A DNA stretch of 64,000 bases from the NCBI RefSeq assembly GCF_006740685.1, contig NZ_CP035425.1, positions 1 to 64,000 on the forward strand. The letters run 5' to 3'. The translations under genes and the position numbers were made by a program. Every line of letters starts with the position of its first letter. Position 1 is the stretch's first letter. Source of the DNA: Candidatus Nitrosopumilus sp. SW (GTDB taxonomy: Archaea > Thermoproteota > Nitrososphaeria > Nitrososphaerales > Nitrosopumilaceae). A model generated the notes under the pieces. It worked only from the letters and a program-made list of their open reading frames with translations. It was not told the origin of the DNA and did not search any database. Of this stretch, positions 30,053 to 38,002 are shown piece after piece.

Positions 30053-31091
30053 CAGTAATCTCCTTTAATTTTGAAATGTCTCCTGTATCTTGCACAAATT
30101 TCTCTAATACTGAAAATGCTTTACCATCTTTAATTGTGTTTAATGCAAGTTCTACTGCTTCTTCAAAATTATTTGAAATATTTGCAACAATTAACCCTCC
30201 TGCTGCATTAAGCGCAGTTGTTTCAATCATTGCCTGGTTTGCAGTATTGTTCAAAACTCCTACAAATGATTTTATTGCATCCTCTTTAGTTTGGATCTGA
30301 ATATCTTTTAATGATGATTTATGCAATCCTACAACTTCAGGATCAATTGCATTCATCAAAACTTTGTCATTTCTTGAAATACATACTCTGTTAGTAGAAC
30401 TGGTGGAGAATTCATCCATTCCATCATCTGAACGTACTGTCATAATATTTTCTGCACCTTTTCTTTTCAATATCATTGGTAGTCTGTCTAAGTATTCAAT
30501 TGAAAATACTCCTACCAGTTGATTTTTTACTCCAGCTGGATTGGATAATGGACCAAGTAAATTAAATGCAGTTCTTTTTCCTAATTGCTTTCTTGCTGCT
30601 GAAACATGTTTCATTGCAGGATGAAATTTTTGTGCAAACATAAAACAGATGTTGTGTTTTTCTAAAACTTCTGCAATTTGAGATGGCTCTAAATCCAAAT
30701 CATACCCAAAATACTCAAAAATATCTGCACTGCCAGAAATCCCTGAACTAGAGCGATTTCCGTGCTTTGCGACAATTCCTCCTGCTGCAGCCACAACAAA
30801 TGATGCTGTAGTCGATATGTTGAATGTCTGTAGTTTGTCTCCTCCCGTACCACACATGTCAATGATTGTCCCTGTATTTTTTGGCTCAATTTTCAATGAA
30901 AATTCTTGCATTTTGTCAAGCATTCCTAATAATTCGTCATCTGTTTCTCCTTTGTCTGCTAGATTTGATAGAAAATCGACGTTTTGTGAATCAGTTGTAT
31001 TTCCCGAAAGAACATCTGTCATCACTTGATTCATTTCCTCATATGTGAGGTCCGTTTTTTCTTGTAGTTTTGATATCAAATCTGTAATCAT
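30045..31091 (-). CDS. trpD: Anthranilate phosphoribosyltransferase
   Basis: 348 aa. It attaches PRPP-derived ribose phosphate to anthranilate. Hallmarks: DMCGTGGDKLQTFNISTTAS (PRPP loop), VAKHGNRSSSGISGSADIFE, FAQKFHPAMKHVSAARKQLG and TAFNLLGPLSNPA. Full length. The start forms an ATGA overlap with the trpG stop, so it is translationally coupled. Confidence 0.97.
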   Translation of the reverse strand: MITDLISKLQEKTDLTYEEMNQVMTDVLSGNTTDSQNVDFLSNLADKGETDDELLGMLDKMQEFSLKIEPKNTGTIIDMCGTGGDKLQTFNISTTASFVVAAAGGIVAKHGNRSSSGISGSADIFEYFGYDLDLEPSQIAEVLEKHNICFMFAQKFHPAMKHVSAARKQLGKRTAFNLLGPLSNPAGVKNQLVGVFSIEYLDRLPMILKRKGAENIMTVRSDDGMDEFSTSSTNRVCISRNDKVLMNAIDPEVVGLHKSSLKDIQIQTKEDAIKSFVGVLNNTANQAMIETTALNAAGGLIVANISNNFEEAVELALNTIKDGKAFSVLEKFVQDTGDISKLKEITDG

Positions 31092-31684
31092 TTTTGTTTC
31101 TCCTTTACTTGATCAATAAAATTGGATAAAATTTTCTTACCATCTTCAGTCATAATTGATTCAGGGTGAAATTGCACTCCTTGAATTAGATAGTCTTTAT
31201 GTTCTATTGCCATAACTTCCCCATCATCTGATGCAGTAGCTGTAACCTTTAGAACTTCTGGAATAATGGTTTTATCTCCGACTAGACTATGATAACGTGT
31301 AGCTCTAAATGGATTTTTTACATCTTTGAATAATTTTGAATCCACATGTTCAACAGGACTTGTCTTTCCATGTCTTACACATCCTGCATTAGTTACTTTA
31401 CCGCCAAACGCATCAATTATTCCTTGGTGTCCTAGACACACTCCTAATATTGGTGTGTTTGAACCCATGTTCTTGATTACATCACTACATACTCCAAAGT
31501 ATTTTTTGTCTTCTGGTGTTCCTGGACCTGGGGAAATAATTATTGCATCATAATTTTTTTCTTGAATCTCTTTTAATGTGATTTTATCATTTCTGATCAC
31601 ATCACAATCCACTCCTAATTCTCCTAGGTACTGTGCAATGTTGTAAACAAATGAATCATAATTGTCTATGATTAAAAATTTCAT
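31088..31684 (-). CDS. trpG: Anthranilate synthase glutaminase subunit
   Basis: 198 aa class I glutamine amidotransferase. The nucleophile Cys is in GVCLGHQGIIDAFGG, the catalytic His in GVQFHPESIMTE, and IISPGPGTPEDKK forms the oxyanion strand. It supplies ammonia to TrpE. It could also serve p-aminobenzoate synthesis, but its position argues for TrpG. ATGA overlaps join it to trpE and trpD. Confidence 0.96.
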   Translation of the reverse strand: MKFLIIDNYDSFVYNIAQYLGELGVDCDVIRNDKITLKEIQEKNYDAIIISPGPGTPEDKKYFGVCSDVIKNMGSNTPILGVCLGHQGIIDAFGGKVTNAGCVRHGKTSPVEHVDSKLFKDVKNPFRATRYHSLVGDKTIIPEVLKVTATASDDGEVMAIEHKDYLIQGVQFHPESIMTEDGKKILSNFIDQVKEKQK

Positions 31685-33030
31685 GATGATGCCTCCTTTA
31701 ATGCTTGGAGCATTGCACCTGCTTTGTGCTCCGTTTCTTTGAACTCATTTTCAGGTATGGAGTCTGAAACAATTCCTGCCCCTGACTGGACAAAACCCTT
31801 CCCATCTTCGATGAATATACTTCTAATTGCAATTGCAAAATCACAACATCCGTTATATGAGAAATATCCCACCGCACCTGCATATGGGCCCCTAGACTCT
31901 GTCTCTAATTCATCAATAATCTCCATGGCTCTAACTTTGGGTGCTCCAGACACTGTTCCTGCTGGAAATACTGCCTGAAATGCATCAAACATGTCATTTT
32001 CAGGTGCCAAATTACCTACTACATGACTAACAATATGCTGAACATGACTAAACCGCTTTATCTCCATTAGTGATTCTGGATGAACTGTGCCGTATTTGCA
32101 GACTCGACCAATATCATTTCTTCCCAAATCAACTAGCATTGTGTGTTCTGCTAGTTCTTTTTCATCATGAATCAATTCATCTGCTAATTGTTTATTTTTC
32201 TCTTCATCATCAGTAATTTTTCTGGTTCCTGCAATAGGGAATGTTTCTACTTTATCATCTGTGATTCTTACTAACATTTCCGGTGATGCACCAATGATTG
32301 TTTTGGTACTTTGTTTTAGATGATACATGTATGGTGATGGATTTAGTTTACGTAACGTTTTGTATAGTGTAAGATTATCTCCCTCTGTATCAAATGCAAA
32401 TTTACGAGATAATACTACTTGAAATATGTCTCCATCGTGAATGTATTCTTTTGCTTTGTTAACAATATCTGAGAATTTTGTTTCATCCATATTTGGTGTA
32501 ACTTCACTTGAATGAAATTCACCAAATTCATCATTGCTCATAATTAATTTATCAAATCTGTTTTCATCGTGATAAAAATAAAACAATTTTTTTTGCAAAT
32601 TGTCGTATAATAACCCGTCATCATAAATTCCAAATTCCATTAGTGGTTGAGGTGAATTGTGTCTATCTGGAATATTTTCTACCATTCTAATTGCATCATA
32701 ATTTACAACTCCTACTGCCCCTCCAAGATATCTATAACTTTGATCATCTGATTTTCCAAGTAATTTTTTTAATTCTAAAAATGGATTACTTGTATGAATC
32801 GTTTTTGTTTCTCCGTCTTGAATTATTTCTACCTTATCTGTATATCCTTTGAGAATTGTTTTGGGGTCAAACCCCATTACAGAAGTTTCAGCTAGTACCT
32901 CTGGACCAGTTAGTGATTCAAAGAGAAATGAATGAGAATAATTTCTTGAAATTTTATTGTAAATTTGAAATTGGTTTTCAGATAAATCTAGGGGTATTAC
33001 TTTTGCTTGAGTCTTTCCAAAGGTGTCCAC
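31681..33030 (-). CDS. trpE: Anthranilate synthase component I
   Basis: 449 aa chorismate-utilising enzyme. Seen: FQVVLSRKF, LRKLNPSPYMYHL, GASPEMLVRI, PIAGTRK, LVDLGRNDIGRVC, HIVSHVVG, FPAGTVSGAPKVRAMEIIDE and GAVGYFSYNG. The N-terminal feedback region is present but short (LLES element only loosely recognisable). First gene of the operon. The start is GTG at 33030; a TATA box 25-34 bp upstream suggests a nearly leaderless mRNA. Confidence 0.96.
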   Translation of the reverse strand: MDTFGKTQAKVIPLDLSENQFQIYNKISRNYSHSFLFESLTGPEVLAETSVMGFDPKTILKGYTDKVEIIQDGETKTIHTSNPFLELKKLLGKSDDQSYRYLGGAVGVVNYDAIRMVENIPDRHNSPQPLMEFGIYDDGLLYDNLQKKLFYFYHDENRFDKLIMSNDEFGEFHSSEVTPNMDETKFSDIVNKAKEYIHDGDIFQVVLSRKFAFDTEGDNLTLYKTLRKLNPSPYMYHLKQSTKTIIGASPEMLVRITDDKVETFPIAGTRKITDDEEKNKQLADELIHDEKELAEHTMLVDLGRNDIGRVCKYGTVHPESLMEIKRFSHVQHIVSHVVGNLAPENDMFDAFQAVFPAGTVSGAPKVRAMEIIDELETESRGPYAGAVGYFSYNGCCDFAIAIRSIFIEDGKGFVQSGAGIVSDSIPENEFKETEHKAGAMLQALKEASS

Positions 33031-33054
33031 CCATAGACAAAATTCTACTGGTTT

Positions 33055-33064
33055 ATTATTTAAA
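33055..33064 (-). promoter_or_regulatory. Candidate TATA box of the trp operon
   Basis: On the minus strand TTTAAATAAT is centred about 30 nt before the trpE GTG, which predicts a leader of only a few bases. No leader peptide or attenuator is visible. Confidence 0.5.
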
Positions 33065-33129
33065 TTGTAAAGTAATTTCTATTGAGAGAATTTTTGTCTA
33101 AATTGACTTGTTTTTAGGCTCAAACTGGT

Positions 33130-33146
33130 TACCGTATAGTACGGTA
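33130..33146. promoter_or_regulatory. Inverted repeat between trpE and the 33181 gene
   Basis: TACCGTA-TAG-TACGGTA, 7-bp perfect arms around a 3-bp centre. It abuts a TATA-like TTTATAGG at 33150-33157, about 30 bp before the ATG at 33181. The placement next to BRE/TATA fits an operator for the small zinc protein, or less likely for trpE. Confidence 0.5.
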
Positions 33147-33180
33147 CCTTTATAGGATAGTTGATCGTAGTATAGTTACC

Positions 33181-33369
33181 ATGCAGGGGGTAAATCGAAG
33201 AATTATGCAGGATATGCAGATTCTCAAAAAACAACGCATTCTAACTTCTGTAAGTAAAGTAGAGTGCTATGTATGTGGTAAAGGATTAGAAGACGGTCAC
33301 TCTATTACTGCAAAAACTTTGCCAAATGGAACTGTTCTATTTTGCGACGTTCATTATTCATTACAATAA
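33181..33369 (+). CDS. Small putative zinc-binding protein
   Basis: 62 aa. A basic helical N-terminus (MQGVNRRIMQDMQILKKQR) is followed by C-x2-C (CYVCGKGLEDGH) and a late C-x2-H (FCDVH). The layout matches the zinc proteins at 2013 and 49898. Divergent from the trp operon, with an inverted repeat just upstream of its TATA element. An N-terminal basic helix plus zinc site suggests nucleic-acid binding; unproven. Confidence 0.7.
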   Translation: MQGVNRRIMQDMQILKKQRILTSVSKVECYVCGKGLEDGHSITAKTLPNGTVLFCDVHYSLQ

Positions 33370-33388
33370 CTCCTAAATTTTTCCTTTT

Positions 33389-33718
33389 TTATATCCCGTA
33401 TTTTTTGCGATGAGCATTTTTCCATGCAGTTGCAATGTTTCTTTCTTCATTGGTTATTTCAACTTCTAATGGTGGCTCTGGTAACGTTCCATACTTTGTC
33501 AATACTTTACGATATTTTCTATAATATGCCTCAATCTCTCTTAGTAACATTTTTACCAATTCTTGAAATTTTTCTGCTTCTTTATCCATCTCCATATCTC
33601 GTAATTTGTTAGCCTTTTTTTGAGTAATTTTCATTTGCTTGAATCTTCTATTATATTCTGCAAGTATTCTTAATTCTGAATTCTCTTCAATTGATTTTGA
33701 ATCTTTTTTGAACTTCAT
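33389..33718 (-). CDS. Hypothetical coiled-coil protein
   Basis: 109 aa, rich in K, E and R, predicted almost entirely helical (ELRILAEYNRRFKQMKITQK; LVKMLLREIEAYYRKYRKV) with a short proline turn (TLPEPPLEVEI) before the last helix. No TM. It follows the 72-aa coiled-coil gene at 33734 by 15 bp, so the two are probably one transcript. Function unknown. Confidence 0.65.
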   Translation of the reverse strand: MKFKKDSKSIEENSELRILAEYNRRFKQMKITQKKANKLRDMEMDKEAEKFQELVKMLLREIEAYYRKYRKVLTKYGTLPEPPLEVEITNEERNIATAWKNAHRKKYGI

Positions 33719-33733
33719 AATTTTTTCCTTCTA

Positions 33734-33952
33734 TTACCTTGATTCTATTTTTTTAATTTCCTTTTTGATTTTTTCAATATTGTCTGTCCATATTTTTACC
33801 ATCTTTTTTGAATTTTCAAGTTCTTTTACATTATCTACATTCTTAATTTTTTGAAGTTTCTCCATTTCACGAATATGTTTTTGCAAAGTTTCTTCTGCTG
33901 ATATAAGCTTCTTTTTTTGAAAGTCTAGAACCTTTTTTGACAGGAAATTCAA
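33734..33952 (-). CDS. Small coiled-coil protein
   Basis: 72 aa, continuous charged heptads (SAEETLQKHIREMEKLQKI; NIEKIKKEIKKIESR). Likely a homo- or hetero-oligomeric coiled coil with its downstream neighbour at 33389. No cysteines, no TM. Function unknown. Confidence 0.6.
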   Translation of the reverse strand: MNFLSKKVLDFQKKKLISAEETLQKHIREMEKLQKIKNVDNVKELENSKKMVKIWTDNIEKIKKEIKKIESR

Positions 33953-34012
33953 TAATTCATATTTTGATCATTCATTAAAAAATCAATTCTTTTGCAAAAC
34001 TTCTTTTTGTGC

Positions 34013-34126
34013 CTAAATTTCTCGTTTTTTGCCCCATTTGTGCTCGATTTGTAAATGATCCTCTAATTTTCTAGGAGTTCCTAACACGACATTGCAAATA
34101 AGACATTTGTAACTCAAGGAGTTCAT
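34013..34126 (-). CDS. C2H2 zinc-finger microprotein, 37 aa
   Basis: Starts MNSLSYKCLICNVVLGTPRK and continues LEDHLQIEHKWGKKREI. The pattern C-x2-C-x12-H-x4-H is a textbook single C2H2 finger with a basic tail. The finger pattern makes coding likely despite the small size. The same type occurs at 46190. Confidence 0.7.
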   Translation of the reverse strand: MNSLSYKCLICNVVLGTPRKLEDHLQIEHKWGKKREI

Positions 34127-34167
34127 TTGGATTAGTTTAGTTTAAAATCGGAGGTTATTATGAAAAA

Positions 34168-34365
34168 TTATTCTTCATCAATAGACTTGTTGTATTCTTC
34201 TACTTTTTTGTTGTACTCTTCTATCTCTATATTTTCGACATCTGTATCGTTAAATAATTCTGGATTTTCTTCCTGTGCTTTTTTCATCAATTTTGTAAAT
34301 GTTTCAGGATCATCTTTTTGCAATTCTAGTAAGATTTTTCCAATTGAATCATCTAGATTACTCAT
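34168..34365 (-). CDS. Small acidic hypothetical protein
   Basis: 65 aa, strongly acidic, helical (DDSIGKILLELQKDDPETF; NIEIEEYNKKVEEYNKSIDE). Preferred over the overlapping plus-strand frame, which is serine/leucine-rich and looks like its shadow. Possibly an interaction or antirepressor-like partner; no evidence for a specific role. Confidence 0.6.
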   Translation of the reverse strand: MSNLDDSIGKILLELQKDDPETFTKLMKKAQEENPELFNDTDVENIEIEEYNKKVEEYNKSIDEE

Positions 34366-34418
34366 GAATTTATTGAAAAATCGTGATACTTAACAATACT
34401 GTAATTCTTTGATAGAGT

Positions 34419-34820
34419 ATGCCTTTAGATAAAATGAATAATACTGAAGATTTTGTACCTACTCACAAATCTGTTATTTTACATCTTCGTGGAAAACCCT
34501 TTGCATGTATAATTGACACTCAAAATAACTATGATCAGATAAAAGACAACCCTTCCATTCGCGCTAATCTCACAGGGTTTTTGAACAAAGATGAAGAACT
34601 GGGCCTTTTGATGGGGTTCCAATTAAAAATAAAGACTGATGAACAATTTCTTCAATTTACGGTATATCCTAATGAGGAATTTATTGAAACGGTGATCTTT
34701 GATGAACGAATTTTCATAATTGATGAGAAAATGGACCCACTTTTCTTTTTGAAAATTAACACTGATCAATTTGTAAAAACAAAGTCTGAATTTGATAAAT
34801 TTCAAAAGATGATTAAATAA
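34419..34820 (+). CDS. Hypothetical soluble protein
   Basis: 133 aa, alternating beta strands (SVILHLRGKPFACIIDT; LLMGFQLKIKTDEQFLQFTV) and a C-terminal helix. No TM, no recognisable motif. Divergent from the acidic protein at 34168. Function unknown. Confidence 0.7.
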   Translation: MPLDKMNNTEDFVPTHKSVILHLRGKPFACIIDTQNNYDQIKDNPSIRANLTGFLNKDEELGLLMGFQLKIKTDEQFLQFTVYPNEEFIETVIFDERIFIIDEKMDPLFFLKINTDQFVKTKSEFDKFQKMIK

Positions 34821-34856
34821 TTTAGGACCTGGGTTCTGAATTGAAAATACTCATTC

Positions 34857-35117
34857 TTAGGTTCCTGATAGTTTAGAACCTTGATTTCTCATTTTACGTC
34901 CTAAAAATGCAATAATCCAACCAATGCCGATTAATGCAGAACCAAATAGAATGTTCCATTCATAATATTTTACATACTCCTCTTCAAATCTAGGATCTTC
35001 TTGGAATTGTTCTTGTGGTATGTCTGTTAAGAACAAAGCCCATACTGAAAAACCAACTATGAGCACACCTAATGCAAAAAATCCGATCATTACGTATTTT
35101 GGAGCTCCTTGAATCAT
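34857..35117 (-). CDS. Two-TM membrane protein
   Basis: 86 aa with two hydrophobic helices (about 9-30 and 58-73) separated by an acidic loop (QEQFQEDPRFEEEYVKYYEW) and a short basic tail. By charge, both ends are cytoplasmic and the acidic loop faces out. It shares orientation with the two-TM protein at 35172. Function unknown. Confidence 0.7.
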   Translation of the reverse strand: MIQGAPKYVMIGFFALGVLIVGFSVWALFLTDIPQEQFQEDPRFEEEYVKYYEWNILFGSALIGIGWIIAFLGRKMRNQGSKLSGT

Positions 35118-35171
35118 ACATTCCTCTAAGAAATCCCCCTATATGGAGTGTGATGTCAAATCATAAACTTG

Positions 35172-35528
35172 TTATCTTAACAATCTATCTCGAATAATCT
35201 CAAGTAATTGCAAAAGCCATTTGTAATATGACAAAATTCCTCCTACAAACAATCCCGTACCAACAATATTCCATGTAGTTCTCATAGTGTCAAATGCTCT
35301 CTGACATGGTTCAAACGTATCTTTATCATTAGGGTCATAATATGGACAGAAATTTTTTACAGATTCCAACATCTTTCCTGTTTCATCTTGTAAAAGATCT
35401 TCGGCATTTAGCAGGTATGTTTGAAATGAAACATTAATGGCCCAAACCCCTACACCGATTAGGATCACTCCAATAATTTTTGTAAATTTCATCCAATCCC
35501 ACTCAATTAGTAAATGTGTGATAGACAA
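35172..35528 (-). CDS. Two-TM membrane protein with external Cys pair
   Basis: 118 aa. TM1 ~15-33, a ~55-residue loop containing two cysteines (NFCPYYDPNDKDTFEPCQRAF) likely bridged outside, TM2 ~87-105, and a basic C-terminal tail (IIRDRLLR). The start could be M1 or M13 (MKFTKIIG), the latter giving a cleaner signal anchor. Function unknown. Confidence 0.68.
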   Translation of the reverse strand: MSITHLLIEWDWMKFTKIIGVILIGVGVWAINVSFQTYLLNAEDLLQDETGKMLESVKNFCPYYDPNDKDTFEPCQRAFDTMRTTWNIVGTGLFVGGILSYYKWLLQLLEIIRDRLLR

Positions 35529-35584
35529 ACCATGTAACTTTTGTTAAAGTTTAGCATTAAATTACTAGTGTTCTAAATCAATTT

Positions 35585-36256
35585 ATGCCTAATTTTGCTC
35601 AGATGTTAAAGACACGAGAGCCCACTCTGCTTGATAGAGAAGATGGGCATTGGTACCAAACAAAATTCGATAAAATCTATCCTTCAATAAACACAATCTT
35701 GTCTGCAACTGCTCCTGAAGAAAAGAAAAACGGTCTTGCTTCCTGGAAGGAAAATGAACCTGCTCATGAATATATCACAACACAATCTCAACACATTGGT
35801 ACCCAATCACATCAAATAATTGAAGATTATTTGAGTAGTAAACTGAACTTGGAAGAATTTGATTTACTTCCTATTGCTCACTTTCATAATCTAAAACCAT
35901 ACTTGGAAAATATCTCTGATGTTACATGTATCGAACAAAGAATGTATTCCGATAAACTGAAGGTTGCTGGAACTAGTGATCTCATTGCAAGGTACAATGG
36001 TGAATTATCCATTATTGATTACAAGACAAAAAGAAAACCCCAAGTTGATGAATACATGTATGAATATTATTTACAAACTACCTGCTATGCTCAAATGTTC
36101 CATGAAGTTACAGGACAAAAAATTAACCAAGTAGTAATACTTGTCAGTAGCGAAAAGAACACTCGTCAAGAATTTGTCAAACACTGTGATGACTATCTTG
36201 AACCCCTACACGAGAGATTAGAAAAATATTATCTAAACAACGAAGTGATGTCATGA
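35585..36256 (+). CDS. PD-(D/E)XK exonuclease, MGME1/RecB-like
   Basis: 223 aa. Nuclease-fold elements in order: GTQSHQIIEDYL (helix with His/Glu), KVAGTSDLIARYNGELSIID (motif II Asp), IIDYKTKRKP (the D-x-K of the motif) and the QxxxY-type helix YYLQTTCYAQMF. This matches small RecB-family single-strand exonucleases such as MGME1. Probably acts in DNA repair or replication. A TM microprotein overlaps its stop by ATGA. Confidence 0.78.
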   Translation: MPNFAQMLKTREPTLLDREDGHWYQTKFDKIYPSINTILSATAPEEKKNGLASWKENEPAHEYITTQSQHIGTQSHQIIEDYLSSKLNLEEFDLLPIAHFHNLKPYLENISDVTCIEQRMYSDKLKVAGTSDLIARYNGELSIIDYKTKRKPQVDEYMYEYYLQTTCYAQMFHEVTGQKINQVVILVSSEKNTRQEFVKHCDDYLEPLHERLEKYYLNNEVMS

Positions 36257-36330
36257 AATCTTGGGTGCCTCCTGCAATTTTGATAGTTATCTTATCTGGA
36301 GTTTTGATTTACATGTCTTATGGAAAATAG
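36253..36330 (+). CDS. Single-TM microprotein, 25 aa
   Basis: MKSWVPPAILIVILSGVLIY followed by MSYGK: one TM helix. Its ATG overlaps the nuclease stop as ATGA, so it should be translated by coupling. The stop is directly adjacent to the end of the convergent gene at 36331. Coupling and a clean TM segment support it. Confidence 0.55.
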   Translation: MKSWVPPAILIVILSGVLIYMSYGK

Positions 36331-36525
36331 TTATTCTCTTACACATCCACATTTCACATAAACCACTTTAAATTCTCCATCACTCTTTATGTTGTGAGAC
36401 ATCGGTCTTCTACAATGCTGGCATTCTGTAAATCCGTGATATTCTTCAACTGGAACAACCTTGTATTGCCAAGATTTTGTTTTTTCATCCCAATACACTG
36501 AATTAATCTCAGTTGGATTTTCCAT
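36331..36525 (-). CDS. Small zinc-binding protein
   Basis: 64 aa with C-x2-C (ECQHCRRPM) in the middle and CGC at the C-terminus (YVKCGCVRE), enough for a zinc site. Aromatic-rich N-terminus (VYWDEKTKSWQY). Convergent with, and directly abutting, the TM microprotein. Function unknown. Confidence 0.7.
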   Translation of the reverse strand: MENPTEINSVYWDEKTKSWQYKVVPVEEYHGFTECQHCRRPMSHNIKSDGEFKVVYVKCGCVRE

Positions 36526-36645
36526 AGTTGTGGTTTTAGTATGACGATATTTGAGAATTTCTAGATTTAATGTAACTATATAGAATCATAGACTATCATA
36601 GTTCATTTACTGAAGATCTAATTACTTTGAAATTAATCGTAAATT

Positions 36646-36714
36646 ATGAAATACGAAGAATTTGATTTCATCGAATGTTATGATGACGATGATTATGACT
36701 TTGATGATGATTAG
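36646..36714 (+). CDS. Possible Asp-rich microprotein, 22 aa
   Basis: MKYEEFDFIECYDDDDYDFD then DD: almost all acidic or aromatic. It could bind cations, or be chance. Weak support. Confidence 0.25.
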   Translation: MKYEEFDFIECYDDDDYDFDDD

Positions 36715-36727
36715 TTAGGTTTCTTAA

Positions 36728-36838
36728 CTAATCATTAATTTCTTGAAATAATTCTTCTATGACTTTGATCTTCTCTTCTGATCTGATATATTCTTCATCA
36801 ATCTCTTCTCTGAGAGTATGATTTGGAGTATTCTCCAT
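36728..36838 (-). CDS. Helical microprotein, 36 aa
   Basis: Starts MENTPNHTLREEIDEEYIRS and continues with an amphipathic helix (EEKIKVIEELFQEIND). Charged heptad-like composition supports coding. It starts about 44 bp from a perfect 14-bp palindrome that also precedes the metallothionein-like gene. Confidence 0.5.
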   Translation of the reverse strand: MENTPNHTLREEIDEEYIRSEEKIKVIEELFQEIND

Positions 36839-36881
36839 TGTCTCAAAATGTGAACTTAATCCTAAAAACAATATTTGTATT

Positions 36882-36895
36882 TCCCAAATTTGGGA
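36882..36895. promoter_or_regulatory. Perfect 14-bp palindrome TCCCAAATTTGGGA
   Basis: It lies between the helical microprotein at 36838 (minus, 44 bp away) and the Cys-rich exported protein at 36997 (plus, 101 bp away). Its position upstream of the minus gene's AT-rich promoter region fits an operator. Regulator unknown. Confidence 0.5.
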
Positions 36896-36996
36896 TTCTT
36901 GTCAAATTATTCTTTTATCCATAAAAAGACAGATGTAATTTTCAATGCTGGAAATACACATCCTTATTATTAAGAAATTCAAATTTTGTTTTAATA

Positions 36997-37968
36997 ATGA
37001 AAACTCGATACACTGCTTTGTTTCTAGTTGCTATTGTTTTGTCGATGGCAATTGTTGCTCAAATCGATTTCATACAAACTGCTGATGCTGTAAAAGCTAA
37101 AGGTACAAAAAGTATGAAGTATGGAATGGCTACTAAAGACAAAGTTTGCGGTGATAGACTATGTACTCCTCAAGACTTTACTTCTCCAGGAGAGCGCAAA
37201 TCATTACCTGCATTGAGTGATTCTCACATAACCTCACAAATGGCTATGTCCAAAATGGAAAAATTATTTGAACTTCATAGAATGCAACTTTTATCTGCAT
37301 GGGATTCAATGACAGATTCTGAAAAATCTAACATGATGAAGATGTTTGATAGAATGTATGAAATGATGCAATCTATGGACTTCAAAGATCACATGAAGCA
37401 TATGAAAAAGATGATGGCTGATAAACATCATCAAGGATGTGATTGTGGTGCCGATGGATGTGACTGTCCAGGATGTAATTGTGGAGATGGAATGCACGGA
37501 TGCTCTTGCGGAGATATGAAACACGGAATGGGTTGTAATTGTTCAGAAGATGGAACCTGTTCTTGTGGTGAAGGATGTTCTTGTACTGGAGAAAACTGCA
37601 CATGCGGTGAATCTGGTCAATGTTCATGTGGCGCAGGATGTAACTGTGGAGATGGTCAACACGGATGTAACTGTGGAGATGGTCAACACGGATGTAACTG
37701 TGGAGATGGTCAACACGGATGTAACTGTGGAGATGGTCAACACGGATGTAACTGTGGAGATGGTCAACACGGATGTAACTGTGGAGATGGTCAACACGGA
37801 TGTAACTGTGGAGATGGTCAACACGGATGTAACTGTGGAGATGGTCAACACGGATGTAACTGTGGAGATGATTCTATGACGTGTAGTGCAGGAGAAGATA
37901 GTTGTACTTGTTCTGAAGATGGAGTTTGTAATTGTGGCGAAGGTTGTACTTGTGCATCTTGCCATTAA
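36997..37968 (+). CDS. Exported metallothionein-like CxC repeat protein
   Basis: 323 aa. Signal peptide ~1-31 (ends TADAV). Methionine/histidine-rich middle (~75-145: MMKMFDRMYEMMQSMDFKDH, HMKHMKKMMADKHHQ). From ~148 the protein is almost only Cys-x-Cys pairs in Gly/Asp/His context, including eight exact GDGQHGCNC units. I count about 46 Cys, over 40 of them in CxC pairs, the metal-thiolate pattern of metallothioneins, plus Met/His copper-type ligands. Secretion is unusual for a metallothionein. Copper sequestration or delivery outside the cytoplasmic membrane would fit an ammonia oxidiser, but that is inference. Confidence 0.82.
   Translation: MKTRYTALFLVAIVLSMAIVAQIDFIQTADAVKAKGTKSMKYGMATKDKVCGDRLCTPQDFTSPGERKSLPALSDSHITSQMAMSKMEKLFELHRMQLLSAWDSMTDSEKSNMMKMFDRMYEMMQSMDFKDHMKHMKKMMADKHHQGCDCGADGCDCPGCNCGDGMHGCSCGDMKHGMGCNCSEDGTCSCGEGCSCTGENCTCGESGQCSCGAGCNCGDGQHGCNCGDGQHGCNCGDGQHGCNCGDGQHGCNCGDGQHGCNCGDGQHGCNCGDGQHGCNCGDGQHGCNCGDDSMTCSAGEDSCTCSEDGVCNCGEGCTCASCH
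37648..37863 (+). repeat. 27-bp coding tandem repeat, 8 copies
   Basis: Unit GGAGATGGTCAACACGGATG plus TAACTGT (Gly-Asp-Gly-Gln-His-Gly-Cys-Asn-Cys), eight copies that look identical, in frame. Copy number should set metal capacity and is probably variable between strains. Confidence 0.95.
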
Positions 37969-38002
37969 TGAAATAATTCCAAAAAACTAACCTTTTTTTA
38001 TT

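Noticed and set aside
37550-37965. VTVEMVNTD and TSVLTIS repeat frames over the CxC gene
   Set aside because: Frame-shifted and antisense readings of the 27-bp unit; the Cys frame has a signal peptide and the full-length gene.
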